DNA from: Candidatus Thiodiazotropha sp. 'RUGA'
GTDB taxonomy: Bacteria; Pseudomonadota; Gammaproteobacteria; Chromatiales; Chromatiaceae
DNA length: 35,881 nucleotides
NCBI GenBank assembly: GCA_016842065.1
Contig: JAEPDS010000004.1
Location: 1-35,881, forward strand
Direction of reading: 5' to 3'
Positions 1 through 8,457 of the stretch are shown here, in pieces; the stretch's first letter is position 1, and every line of letters begins with the position of its first letter. The position numbers were made by a program, and so were the translations under genes. Under the pieces are notes generated by a model. It was not told the origin of the DNA. It saw only the letters and a list, made by a program, of their open reading frames with translations, and ran no database searches.

Positions 1-317
1 TATCAGGCCAAGGAGTAACAGAAACGGAAGATTTAAACGACTAGAGTGTTTCACTTAAACAGTTAGATATACAGTTGTTTTCAAGAGTATGAATTGTTGG
101 CCTATGGAGTCAAGTTAACTTTTGAAAACTTAATGTCAAATATTCTTGATGAAGATAGTTTTTAGCATTATTGACCATCAAGATCCAGAAACAGGTTCCT
201 CTACCAGGGAAGCTGCTGCTACAGCATAATCAACAGCCCCGATAGAAAGCGGTCAAGCCAACTATTTCTAACTGCGATATGAGAAATAAAATCTATTTCT
301 TAAGACTTTCTTAATAT
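1..317. other. Intergenic region, no gene recognised
   Basis: I see no convincing coding frame, RNA gene or clear intrinsic terminator between the left edge and the end of the RND permease gene. The stretch is AT-rich. Its only notable structure is the direct repeat that follows it at 318-339. Confidence 0.5.
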
Positions 318-339
318 ATTAGTGTTAACAGGCCCTAGG
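318..339. repeat. 22-bp direct repeat, copy 1 (downstream of RND permease)
   Basis: Read on the minus strand it begins CCTAGGGCCTGTTAACAC and matches 3461-3482 at 21 of 22 positions. Copy 1 lies just after the permease stop codon; copy 2 lies at the end of the adaptor gene and runs into the permease start codon. The two copies therefore bracket the permease gene. Confidence 0.7.
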
Positions 340-342
340 CCA

Positions 343-3300
343 CTATGAAGATTTGGACTCCATCAGCGGATTCCCGGTCAGCTTTCTGAAACCTGCTGAG
401 ATGCTGGCCGAGAGATTCTCTCCCAGCACCAAAAGACAGGGTGTCAGAATCAGTGTCAACAGTGTCGCAAAGGAGAGACCGCCTGCAATGGCACTGGCGA
501 GTTGGGTCCACCATTGTGTGGATGGCGCGCCAAAACTGATCGTGCGGTGAATCAGGTCGATATTCATTGCCAGCACCATCGGCATCAATCCCAATACCGT
601 GGTGAACGCAGTCAGAAACACCGGGCGCAAGCGTCTACGGCCGGTTGTCAGTGCCGCATTGAAACTGTCCAATCCTTCACGACGCAATCGGTTATAGGTA
701 TCGATCAGGACGATATTGTTGTTCACCACAATACCCGCCAACGCGATGATGCCCAAGCCGACCATGACCACACCGAAAGGTTGAGCGGTAATCAACAATC
801 CGAGCAGAACCCCTGCAGTTGAAAACACAATGGCGGAAAGCACCAGAAACGCCTGATAGATGGAATTGAACTGAATTACCAATACCAGCGCCATCAGAAA
901 GATTGCACTGATGAAGGCCCCCATCAGAAAGGTCATGGCTTCCCGCTGGTCCTCATCCTCACCTTTAAAGCTGATCTTCACCATGGCATCCAGATCAGCA
1001 TCCGCAATCAGCTGTTGCAGTCCTTTCAGCTGGGTGTCAGGCAGCAATCCTTCCTCCACATCCGCCTGGATGGTAATCACCCGCTGCGCATCGACCCGGC
1101 GCAGGTTACCGCTTTTCGCAGCAGGTTGCAGAGTGACGAAATTACTGATCGGCACCATACCTTTTACGGTGGACACCTTGAGTTGATCCAGCTGACCCAG
1201 ATTACGCTCACTGTAGGGAAAACGAATTCTGATATCCACTTCATCATCCGTATCGTCGGGCCGGTACTCGGTTACCTTGATTCCGCTGGTGATCATCTGT
1301 ACTGCACTACCCAGCATCGATACACTCGCGCCATAGCGTGCGGCAAGTTCACGATCGACTTCAAGTCGCCAATCGATACCGGGCAGAGGTCGATCATCCT
1401 CAATGTCTACGTAACCACCCTGGTCAGCCATCAATCCCCGCAACTGGGGGACCACCTTGGCGACCCGTTCGAACTCTCGACTGCTGAGCTCGATCTGAAT
1501 CGGTTTGCCTCCGGATGGACCATTCTCCGCTTTACGAAACTCGAGCTGAATACCAGGAATGTCTTGTGTGCGCTGACGCATCTCTTCAAGAATTTCCGCA
1601 GCCGGACGTCGTTGCTCCCAGTCGATGAATTCAAGCTGTATTACGCCAACTACATCTTCTGCCATATTCTGTCCCTGGGCCGAATTGAAAGATCGCGCAT
1701 AGACCGAATCAAGCTCAGGAAAGTCCAACACCCGCTGTTCGACCTGGCGCACAATGGCATCTTTTTCATGCACAGAGAGATCACCCCGGGCATGCACCTG
1801 TATCTGAGCAAATTCAGGTTCCACATCCGGAAAGAATTCCATACCCTTGCCAAACTGCATATAGGAGAGGTAGGCCATAAACATCGCCAACAAGGCGACC
1901 CCCAGGGTCTTTGCCGGATGATGCAGGAGCGTTGCGAGCAGTTTTGTATAGCGTTGAGTGAAGCTTCCTTCTGCAACTGTGTCGGTCGACTGCACACGCC
2001 TGGTGATCGTTCCACCCAGCACAGGCACAAACACCAATGCCATTGCCAGCGATGCACTCAAGGCAATAATCACCGTAATCGGCAGATACTTCATGAACTC
2101 CCCTACCAAACCCGGCCAGAACAGCAAAGGGGCAAATACCGCCAGGGTGGTCAAAGTGGATGCGGTAATCGGCCAGGACATACGTTTTGCCGCTGATGCA
2201 TAGGCGTCCATAGGAGCGTTCCCCTGCTGCATTTTGCGGTCAGCCACTTCAATCACGACGATGGCACCGTCTACCAACATACCCACCACAAGGATCAGAC
2301 TGAAAAGCACCACGATATTGAGCGTGAAGCCCATTGAGTCGAGTACCAGTATTGCCGCAAGGAATGAACCTGGGATTGCCAATCCGACCAGAACGGCAGA
2401 CCTTGGCCCCAATGCCGCAATGATCACGATCATCACCAGAATGATGGCGGAGAGAATGTTATTCTGCAGGTCGCTGAGCATCTCTCTGATCTGGTCCGAC
2501 TTATCCTGCATATAGGAGACATTCAACCCGGCCGGCCAATGCTTGCGCTCAGCCTCGACAACGCTTCTCACCTCAGTGATGGTATCGATGATGTTGGCAC
2601 CAACGCGCTTTTTCACCTCGAGAGTCAATGCGGGTTGGCCATCCACTCGAGCAAAACTCTCTGGATCCTTGAAACTGCGCCGGATGCTCGCCACTTCACC
2701 AAAGGTAATCACCCGATCGCCGTCTACCTTGACCGGCAGTCGCAACACATCATCCAACTCTTCGATGACACCAGGCACCTTAAGCACCAGCCGACCCGCG
2801 CCTGTATCCATCGCCCCGGCGGCAACCAGCCGGTTGTTATTCGTCACCATGGAGATCAATTCATCATATTCGACACCGTAGGTCTCCATGATCGCCGGAT
2901 CGACAACCACCTCGAGTACCGCTTCACGATCACCACCAATCTCTGCTTCCAATACCCCGGGCAGGGCCTCGATTCGATCCTGCAGATCCCTGGCAATACT
3001 GACCAGACTGCGCTCCGGAATAGGGCCGGAGAGGGAGACCGTCAAGACAGGGAACAGAGCGACATTCACCTCTACCACTTCAGGCTCATCTGTCGCATCC
3101 GGCAGCTTCACTTTTGCGATATCGACCTTTTCACGCACATCGGTCAATGCCTGTTTACTGTCAAAGCCTGCACTGAACTCCAGCTGTACCGAAGCATGCC
3201 CTTCCCCTGCCGTACTCTTCATCTCTTTGAGACCGGCGATGGACTGCAGCTCTTTCTCCATCGGTCTGACCAGCAACCTTTCAGCATCCTCAGGCGAAAT

Positions 3301-3462
3301 GCCTTCATGACTCATCGAGACATAGATGATGGGTACCGCAATATCGGGTTCCGACTCTTTTGGTATGCCGTTATAGGCAATCGCGCCGGCAAGCAGAATA
3401 AACAGCAACGAGAGCAGAACAGCGCGACTGCGCGAGAAGGCAAGATCGATCAGGGTATTCAT
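343..3462 (-). CDS. RND efflux transporter permease subunit
   Basis: This is an inner-membrane, proton-driven RND pump of AcrB/MexB-like architecture, 1039 residues, the usual size for the family. It has an N-terminal membrane segment (about 12-30), a large periplasmic domain with porter-type sequence, a block of membrane helices from about 335 to 490, a second periplasmic domain, and a C-terminal helix block from about 850. Helix 4 carries LVDGAIVVIEVADR with Asp398; the second Asp of the classical Asp-Asp proton relay is Gly here, as in several divergent RND branches. The C-terminal half has the typical GIVVNNNIVLID segment. It lies 15 bp downstream of the adaptor gene and is presumably cotranscribed with it. 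The substrate cannot be read from the sequence. No outer-membrane channel gene is present in the window. Its start codon overlaps a 22-bp direct repeat. Confidence 0.95.
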   Translation of the reverse strand: MNTLIDLAFSRSRAVLLSLLFILLAGAIAYNGIPKESEPDIAVPIIYVSMSHEGISPEDAERLLVRPMEKELQSIAGLKEMKSTAGEGHASVQLEFSAGFDSKQALTDVREKVDIAKVKLPDATDEPEVVEVNVALFPVLTVSLSGPIPERSLVSIARDLQDRIEALPGVLEAEIGGDREAVLEVVVDPAIMETYGVEYDELISMVTNNNRLVAAGAMDTGAGRLVLKVPGVIEELDDVLRLPVKVDGDRVITFGEVASIRRSFKDPESFARVDGQPALTLEVKKRVGANIIDTITEVRSVVEAERKHWPAGLNVSYMQDKSDQIREMLSDLQNNILSAIILVMIVIIAALGPRSAVLVGLAIPGSFLAAILVLDSMGFTLNIVVLFSLILVVGMLVDGAIVVIEVADRKMQQGNAPMDAYASAAKRMSWPITASTLTTLAVFAPLLFWPGLVGEFMKYLPITVIIALSASLAMALVFVPVLGGTITRRVQSTDTVAEGSFTQRYTKLLATLLHHPAKTLGVALLAMFMAYLSYMQFGKGMEFFPDVEPEFAQIQVHARGDLSVHEKDAIVRQVEQRVLDFPELDSVYARSFNSAQGQNMAEDVVGVIQLEFIDWEQRRPAAEILEEMRQRTQDIPGIQLEFRKAENGPSGGKPIQIELSSREFERVAKVVPQLRGLMADQGGYVDIEDDRPLPGIDWRLEVDRELAARYGASVSMLGSAVQMITSGIKVTEYRPDDTDDEVDIRIRFPYSERNLGQLDQLKVSTVKGMVPISNFVTLQPAAKSGNLRRVDAQRVITIQADVEEGLLPDTQLKGLQQLIADADLDAMVKISFKGEDEDQREAMTFLMGAFISAIFLMALVLVIQFNSIYQAFLVLSAIVFSTAGVLLGLLITAQPFGVVMVGLGIIALAGIVVNNNIVLIDTYNRLRREGLDSFNAALTTGRRRLRPVFLTAFTTVLGLMPMVLAMNIDLIHRTISFGAPSTQWWTQLASAIAGGLSFATLLTLILTPCLLVLGENLSASISAGFRKLTGNPLMESKSS

Positions 3463-3482
3463 TAGTGTTAACAGACCCTAGG
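3461..3482. repeat. 22-bp direct repeat, copy 2 (adaptor-permease junction)
   Basis: Matches copy 1 (318-339) with a single mismatch. It contains the stop codon of the adaptor gene (3478-3480) and the first two bases of the permease ATG. In copy 1 the base after the corresponding AT is A rather than G, so no start codon is formed there. Confidence 0.7.
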
Positions 3483-4533
3483 ATGCCGGAACCGGTATGA
3501 CGGTTTCACCCGCGTTGACGAAGCCCTGTCCCTGGGAAATGACCCGTACAGATTCAGGTAATCCGGAGACCCAGATTCCATTTGCTTCGGTACGTACGAA
3601 TTCGATCGGATGAAACGCCGTCAAACCGGCCTGATCAACACTCTTGATACCAACGGTGCCACTGTCATTCAACGCAAGCACGGCCGGTGAAATGAAATGT
3701 GCCTGCTCCTTGCCGATGACGATTCGCAACTCCGCACTGACGCCGGCATTGATTCGACCATCCTGGTTGTCGATCTCAGCTTCCACCCGAAAGCTGTGGG
3801 TTTCCGAATCACCGAGCTGGGAGATGTAGGTGATATGGCCTTCAGCCTCCTGCCCGTCCAACAGACGCACTTTGATCAGCTGTCCCATAGCCAGTTTTCC
3901 AGCCGCCTGCTGTGAGACCAGCCCAACCGCTTTGAGTACCGATTCATCGAGAATCAAGGCAACTTTGTCACCCTTTTCCAGATGACTGCCCAATTCCACA
4001 TAGCGCTGCTCGAGAATACCGCTGAAGGGCGCCTTGATCTGGATATAGTCCAACTCCAACCTCGCCCGCTTCAGATCGGCCTCTGCCGCCGCCAGTGAGG
4101 CGAGAGCCGATTTCAATTGATTCTCCGACTGAAGCCCACGCTGCTCAAGCTTACGCGCCCCGGCCACTTCGAGTTCAAAGCGATCCACCGCCGCTTCAGC
4201 CTGCTTCAGCTGCGCATGGCGATCTTCACCATCCAGTTCAACGATCACGTTTTCAGCAACAACCTTTTGGCCTTTTGCGAAAGGTAATTCAGCCACTTTT
4301 GATGCAGTCTGTGCGCGTACTTCAATGCTGCGATTCGGTATCAATTCACCCTGCACCACGATCTCCCGATCGATCATCTCAGCCTTGATATCAAGCACCT
4401 GAACCTGCATCACCGGCTTGGATGTGATCTCCTCTGTGGCAACAGGGTCGTTCACTTTTGCCATCGCACCACTCAACATCCATACCACAACCAGCATCAG
4501 GAGCCCGATTGATAGATAGGTAGAATTCTTCAT
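3478..4533 (-). CDS. RND efflux periplasmic adaptor (membrane fusion protein)
   Basis: A 351-residue HlyD/AcrA-type adaptor that would link the RND permease to an outer-membrane channel. An N-terminal membrane anchor (about 5-26) is followed by a biotinyl-lipoyl-like half motif (IEVRAQTASKVAELPFAKGQ), a short alpha-helical coiled-coil hairpin rich in Glu, Ala and Leu (about 105-155), the second lipoyl half (IKAPFSGILEQRYVELGSH), and beta-barrel and membrane-proximal domains. There is no lipobox cysteine, so the anchor is probably an uncleaved helix. It precedes the permease gene by 15 bp and follows the TetR gene on the same strand. The gap between tetR and this start (4534-4594) carries two TetR-type palindromes, so it probably has its own TetR-repressed promoter. 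Confidence 0.93.
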   Translation of the reverse strand: MKNSTYLSIGLLMLVVVWMLSGAMAKVNDPVATEEITSKPVMQVQVLDIKAEMIDREIVVQGELIPNRSIEVRAQTASKVAELPFAKGQKVVAENVIVELDGEDRHAQLKQAEAAVDRFELEVAGARKLEQRGLQSENQLKSALASLAAAEADLKRARLELDYIQIKAPFSGILEQRYVELGSHLEKGDKVALILDESVLKAVGLVSQQAAGKLAMGQLIKVRLLDGQEAEGHITYISQLGDSETHSFRVEAEIDNQDGRINAGVSAELRIVIGKEQAHFISPAVLALNDSGTVGIKSVDQAGLTAFHPIEFVRTEANGIWVSGLPESVRVISQGQGFVNAGETVIPVPAS

Positions 4534-4547
4534 TACGCCCTCATTAC

Positions 4548-4578
4548 TGACTCATGGTCAGTTTGTGACCAGCGGTCA
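4548..4578. promoter_or_regulatory. Twin palindromic operators upstream of the adaptor gene
   Basis: Two 13-bp inverted repeats of the form TGAC-N5-GTCA, TGACTCATGGTCA (4548-4560) and TGACCAGCGGTCA (4566-4578), start 18 bp apart. The same pair with the same 18-bp offset occurs upstream of tetR. They lie 15 bp before the adaptor ATG, a normal place for repressor binding. Assignment to the neighbouring TetR protein is inference. Confidence 0.8.
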
Positions 4579-4594
4579 CCTAATAGCAAATTTT

Positions 4595-5233
4595 TTACTG
4601 TTGGCCGATTACGCCAGCCATCATAAAAGCCGTTACGGCCTCCAGTATTTCAGTTTCATCGCCATGCAGGCACCAGTCACTGCCAGCCCACAACATCTCA
4701 ATCGCTCCATTGAAACAAGCGTGCATACCCATATGGATAGGGCCTGTAGGACGATTCGCGATCAGGCCCTGCTCCATGGCCGATATCAACATCGGGTCTC
4801 CCCATTCACTGAAAGCCCTGTCGAGATCCAGGAAGGAGGAGCGCCAAGCCTCTTCTGCCCGCTCCCTGAAATCGATTCTTTTACAATATTCAACAACATA
4901 GCGATATTCCCGGTGATCAAGATGGTACTTGAAGGCAAGCCTGAAAATACGCTCAAAACTCGTTAGTACCTGATTGGGGTCAAAAGTTTCTTGCTTCACC
5001 TGAACTAACAGGCCTTCATAAAACCTCAACATCAGACGAAACAGCAGTTCATCTTTGCTGCCAAAGTGGTTGTAAACCGTGCCCTTACCGATTTCCGCCA
5101 TTCTGGCAATCTGGTCAATCGATACGGACTCCCATCCCGGGCCTGAAAACAGTGTCAACGCCGCATCCAGGATATCCTCTTCCCGACGCTCAAACTCTCT
5201 CTGTTTTCTGAGTGATTTCATGATCGCTGCCAT
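4595..5233 (-). CDS. TetR/AcrR family transcriptional regulator
   Basis: A 212-residue one-component repressor. The N-terminal helix-turn-helix spans about residues 15-62, with the family signature SIDQIARMAEIGKGTVYNHF followed by GSKDELL. The C-terminal ligand-binding and dimerisation domain is divergent, as usual. It lies just upstream of the RND adaptor and permease genes on the same strand, so it most likely controls that pump. Its own upstream region carries the same twin TGAC-N5-GTCA palindromes as the adaptor promoter, which suggests autoregulation as well. An alternative start four codons downstream (ATG at 5221) cannot be excluded. The inducer is unknown. Confidence 0.93.
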   Translation of the reverse strand: MAAIMKSLRKQREFERREEDILDAALTLFSGPGWESVSIDQIARMAEIGKGTVYNHFGSKDELLFRLMLRFYEGLLVQVKQETFDPNQVLTSFERIFRLAFKYHLDHREYRYVVEYCKRIDFRERAEEAWRSSFLDLDRAFSEWGDPMLISAMEQGLIANRPTGPIHMGMHACFNGAIEMLWAGSDWCLHGDETEILEAVTAFMMAGVIGQQ

Positions 5234-5242
5234 CGAATACTA

Positions 5243-5273
5243 TGACTAATGGTCATTTTATGACTGACGGTCA
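5243..5273. promoter_or_regulatory. Twin palindromic operators upstream of tetR
   Basis: TGACTAATGGTCA (5243-5255) and TGACTGACGGTCA (5261-5273) are inverted repeats of the form TGAC-N5-GTCA, 18 bp apart start to start. They match the pair upstream of the adaptor gene at 4548-4578 and sit 10 bp before the tetR start. They probably mediate autorepression. Confidence 0.8.
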
Positions 5274-5416
5274 CTTTTTTCAAGAAAAATAGTATCTGAT
5301 AACGCACTGAAGTGTAATTGGGCCTCTGGAAACGGGATCATCCGCCAGCGCCATTCGAAGAATACCGGACGCCCTGATCGGCCTTCCGAAACGGTGCGTT
5401 GAGTCAAGCTGTATGA

Positions 5417-6085
5417 TCATTCATCGAGCAAGTCGCCATCAGGAGAGACCACCGGTAAACCGTATATCCGCCATAGCTGCATGCCTCCCCGATAATAGAG
5501 CAATTTCTGCTTCGGGTATCCAATGCCAATCAAGCCTTTGATTGCGGTCGGCGATTGACCACACCAGGGACCGTTACACCAAATAACCAGCTGCTTTGCC
5601 TGGCTGAAGTCCCATGCCCCGTTGACAATTCGTGCGCCTAAGCGTTGCAGCGACTCCTCAAGGGTGAATTCATCAGCGCCCTGAGCAGGATTGAGGTGGG
5701 TAAATGGAATATTGATTGAGCCGGGTATGGTCCCCCGTTCATGCCAATCTTCGGTCCTGGCATCGATCAGCAAGCCTTGTTGCTCAGCAAGCTGATTTTG
5801 TAAAAAAGCGATCAGTTCAACCTCACCGATGGTTTCTATACCATCCGCAACCTTCATTGGCTGGGCGCAGAAAGGCGGACATGGGCGAGAGGTCCGTGCA
5901 AAATCAAACTCCAACATGGCCTCGGTATCCTGATTCCGACGGATGGTGATCACCTTACCCTGATGCTTGACCTCAAATTCATCGACCTGCGGGGTTATGT
6001 TCACCTCGAGGCCTTGAGCTGTGATTGTAAAAAGCATTCCCAGAAGAATTGAGGCAATCAGTTTAGAGTTCATTCCATAGTCCAT
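5417..6085 (-). CDS. Periplasmic rhodanese-like domain protein
   Basis: A 222-residue exported protein with one rhodanese fold in its C-terminal half. A signal peptide is evident in the first 25 residues (ILLGMLFTITAQG). The rhodanese part contains LLIDARTEDWHERGTIPGSI (substrate-domain style DAR and GTIPGSINIP motifs) and the active-site loop LVIWCNGPWCGQSPTAIKG, where the first Cys is in the catalytic position. A second Cys sits five residues later, giving C-N-G-P-W-C, which might allow disulfide chemistry. A conserved C-terminal GGMQLWRIYGLPVV closes the domain. The middle has a CPPFC pair. The second Met (6073) is an equally good start. The role is probably thiol or sulfane-sulfur handling in the periplasm; the exact substrate is unknown. 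It is not tightly linked to its neighbours. Confidence 0.85.
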   Translation of the reverse strand: MDYGMNSKLIASILLGMLFTITAQGLEVNITPQVDEFEVKHQGKVITIRRNQDTEAMLEFDFARTSRPCPPFCAQPMKVADGIETIGEVELIAFLQNQLAEQQGLLIDARTEDWHERGTIPGSINIPFTHLNPAQGADEFTLEESLQRLGARIVNGAWDFSQAKQLVIWCNGPWCGQSPTAIKGLIGIGYPKQKLLYYRGGMQLWRIYGLPVVSPDGDLLDE

Positions 6086-6213
6086 TAAAAGCCAAATGAG
6101 GCGTTTCGTGCTGATTCGTAATATCGCTGGTCAGCACCAATTTATGTTTTTTTATATCTTATATGGACAAGTGTTACCAACCCTTGAAAGATATGGATAT
6201 TGAAAACCGCCAA

Positions 6214-7362
6214 TCAATTCCGACTCTCCGGCAGCTGCATATAAGCCTGCCATTGGCGATCCAATAAGTCACACAGAACCTCCGCTGAGCGGCAACTCAA
6301 TGGTTCGTTTTGTTGCTCGATCAGTTTGTATTCAACAAGTTTTTTTAGGCCATCCTCGATATCGAAATCGATTGTGCAATCAAACTGTTCCATCAGCCAG
6401 GCTTCACAAGCCGAGTCGAGCTCCATGCTGTTGTTCAACTTCTGCAGATTGATCAGCCCATAGGCAAGCAGGGTCTCTTTGATCTCTTCCTGGCGGGCCT
6501 GATCGACCAGATAGGTGATTGCCCCCATGTTGTTGTCAAGATTATTAAAATAGAGATTCTGAGCCAGCGAGGCCATATATCGGGTTCGCTGCACGAACAC
6601 TTTGTTGATTTGACGCCAGAGTAGTGCCGCGAATCCTGCCACTGCCATAATGATAGCCAGTGGTGAAACGGCGGCGGTTAATTTTCCAATGGTAGCCACC
6701 AAGCCACCAGCCGTACCGCCACCGCCTGTGATCACAAGCTTGATCTTATCAATGGTTTTCATTCTTATTTTACAGTCAGGAAAAAGCATCTCGAGATCAG
6801 GTCGTAAGATATCCTTGAACAACTTGATGTGAATCCCTGACTTATGATGTTCTTCTGCATAGTGAAGCAGCAGACAGATTCTTTGATAGGCGATCAGATT
6901 GACACTGCGTTTTTTGATAAACAAGGTCTTCCAGTCCCGAACCATCACGGTACGCTGACTTTTAGCACGATAAAATAGCGAGACGTCGCTAAATTGTTCG
7001 AAATCGATCTTTACATCCAGACCGTAGGGAGAGGTCTGCTCCAATGCATATTCGATCTGCTGCCGGGTGAGTTCGCTATAATTCGCCTCCTGTAGCAGTT
7101 GCTTTACCTGTTGGATGGTATCTGCAGATTGAATCGTTTCAAGCTCCTCTGCCAACAGCTCCCGGTCAGGATTGAAAGGTTGATAGAGCCGCTTCAACTT
7201 TATCAATCGATCAGAGTATTGAAGAGTAATCAGCCTGCGGATCTTATGCACGACCCTTACCTGTTCGGAGGAGAGGCCCGCTCTGACCAACGCGGTAATC
7301 AATCGGGATGTACTAACCGGTATAAAGTGATCAAATTGAGCAATACTTTTGTGTTCTTCCAT
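6214..7362 (-). CDS. DUF3754 (TMEM143-like) membrane protein
   Basis: A 382-residue protein of unknown function. The central part resembles the DUF3754/TMEM143 family: an FYRAKSQRTVMVRDWKTLFIKK segment, then an LFKDILRPDLEMLFPDCKIRM segment leading into a glycine-rich membrane hairpin (VITGGGGTAGGLVATIGKLTAAVSPLAIIMAVAGFAALLW, roughly residues 212-250), followed by YMASLAQNLYFNNLDNNMGAITYLVDQARQEE. The N-terminal 150 residues are soluble and helical. The family is found in bacteria, plastids and mitochondria without a settled biochemical role. The gene stands alone on the minus strand. Family assignment is from pattern recognition of these segments. Confidence 0.75.
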   Translation of the reverse strand: MEEHKSIAQFDHFIPVSTSRLITALVRAGLSSEQVRVVHKIRRLITLQYSDRLIKLKRLYQPFNPDRELLAEELETIQSADTIQQVKQLLQEANYSELTRQQIEYALEQTSPYGLDVKIDFEQFSDVSLFYRAKSQRTVMVRDWKTLFIKKRSVNLIAYQRICLLLHYAEEHHKSGIHIKLFKDILRPDLEMLFPDCKIRMKTIDKIKLVITGGGGTAGGLVATIGKLTAAVSPLAIIMAVAGFAALLWRQINKVFVQRTRYMASLAQNLYFNNLDNNMGAITYLVDQARQEEIKETLLAYGLINLQKLNNSMELDSACEAWLMEQFDCTIDFDIEDGLKKLVEYKLIEQQNEPLSCRSAEVLCDLLDRQWQAYMQLPESRN

Positions 7363-7481
7363 CAGGTCAGTAACCGTTTTTTTGCTATTGACGGATCAGG
7401 GCATGCTTGCCCTGTTATTGAGACGCATTAGGCCTGCGACTGTTTCGATTCATGTGAGCAACCGGCTCCAGTCAGATTCAA

Positions 7482-8360
7482 TCAGGCGGATTTCAACTGA
7501 GCAGTCCGATTGTCTTTTTCTGCCGACTCGATGACTGCCTGGGCCAGCGTCTCCAACGCTTTCATCGGCACCCCCTGTTTATGCCGGATCATAACGGTTG
7601 GCACCATGGCCAGGTGTGGTGGAATCTGCTCGATCGCCAGCTCATCAGCATAACGACTTTGCGCAACTACCCATGCAGGCATCAAGGTACAACCCAGGCC
7701 GACCGAGACACATCCGAGTATGCCGTCCAGGGTTCCCAGCTCCATCACCTCACTGACCTGCTGACCACACTCTCTGTGCCAGGCCAGCGCTCGGGCCCGA
7801 TAGGCGCAACCTTCGCGAAACAGGATAAGCTGGGATTGGCAGTCACTTCCTTTGGCCCGAACCAGGACCAGTTCTTCACGACCGATATCACAGACCAACA
7901 GCTCCTCCTGACCCACCCTGCCGGCTACAAAAGCACAGTCCAGTTTATGATTCAATACCCGCTCAACCAGCGCTGAGGAAGTATCGGTCACGACTTTCAG
8001 CTCCACCCCTTTGTGGGAGGCTTTCAATCTTTTCAACGCAGGCGCCAAACGCAGGGAAGCGAAAGTCTCCATAGCACCGATGCGTAATTCTCCGGACTGC
8101 TCACCAACCTGCCGAACCGCCATACCTGCCTGAGACTCCAGTTGCAGAATCTGGCACGCATACTCATACAAAACATGACCGGCAGGCGCCAGGGCCAGAC
8201 CTCGCCCCTTGCGATAGAAGAGCTCTGAATTCAGCTCCTGTTCAAGCCTTTTGATCCTGCTGGTCACATTGGATTGCACCGTATTCAGCTTTCTGGAAGC
8301 CGAGAGAATTCCCCCCTCCTCCACTACCGCCTTGAATGTTAAGAGTGAATTCAACTCCAT
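7482..8360 (-). CDS. LysR family transcriptional regulator
   Basis: A LysR-type regulator of about 292 residues. The N-terminal winged helix-turn-helix is typical (LLTFKAVVEEGGILSASRKL, then NTVQSNVTSRIKRLEQELNS and LFYRKGRGLALAPAG), followed by the periplasmic-binding-like effector domain (ELRIGAMETFASLRLAPALK). I prefer the ATG at 8360 because GGAGA lies about 8 bp upstream; the ATG at 8366 sits directly on that site. It is divergent from the MFS transporter gene, the classic arrangement for a LysR regulator and its target, and a 21-bp palindrome lies in the shared region. The effector is unknown. Confidence 0.92.
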   Translation of the reverse strand: MELNSLLTFKAVVEEGGILSASRKLNTVQSNVTSRIKRLEQELNSELFYRKGRGLALAPAGHVLYEYACQILQLESQAGMAVRQVGEQSGELRIGAMETFASLRLAPALKRLKASHKGVELKVVTDTSSALVERVLNHKLDCAFVAGRVGQEELLVCDIGREELVLVRAKGSDCQSQLILFREGCAYRARALAWHRECGQQVSEVMELGTLDGILGCVSVGLGCTLMPAWVVAQSRYADELAIEQIPPHLAMVPTVMIRHKQGVPMKALETLAQAVIESAEKDNRTAQLKSA

Positions 8361-8373
8361 AACCATTCTCCAA

Positions 8374-8394
8374 TACAGAATGAATTCTTCTGTA
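8374..8394. promoter_or_regulatory. 21-bp palindrome in the LysR/MFS divergent promoter
   Basis: TACAGAA-N7-TTCTGTA is a perfect 7-bp inverted repeat 14 bp before the LysR start and 63 bp before the MFS start. The centre is itself near-palindromic (GAATTC). The position suits a LysR recognition site controlling both genes; that is inference. Confidence 0.6.
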
Positions 8395-8457
8395 ATATTC
8401 GCTTTATTTGATAGGTAGAAGTATGTAAGTTTTAACCATCAAACTCAAGGGCGAGCG

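Noticed and set aside
1015-2196. 393-codon plus-strand frame inside the RND permease gene
   Set aside because: Antisense shadow of a clearly conserved gene; the translation is rich in His, Arg and Cys and matches no family.
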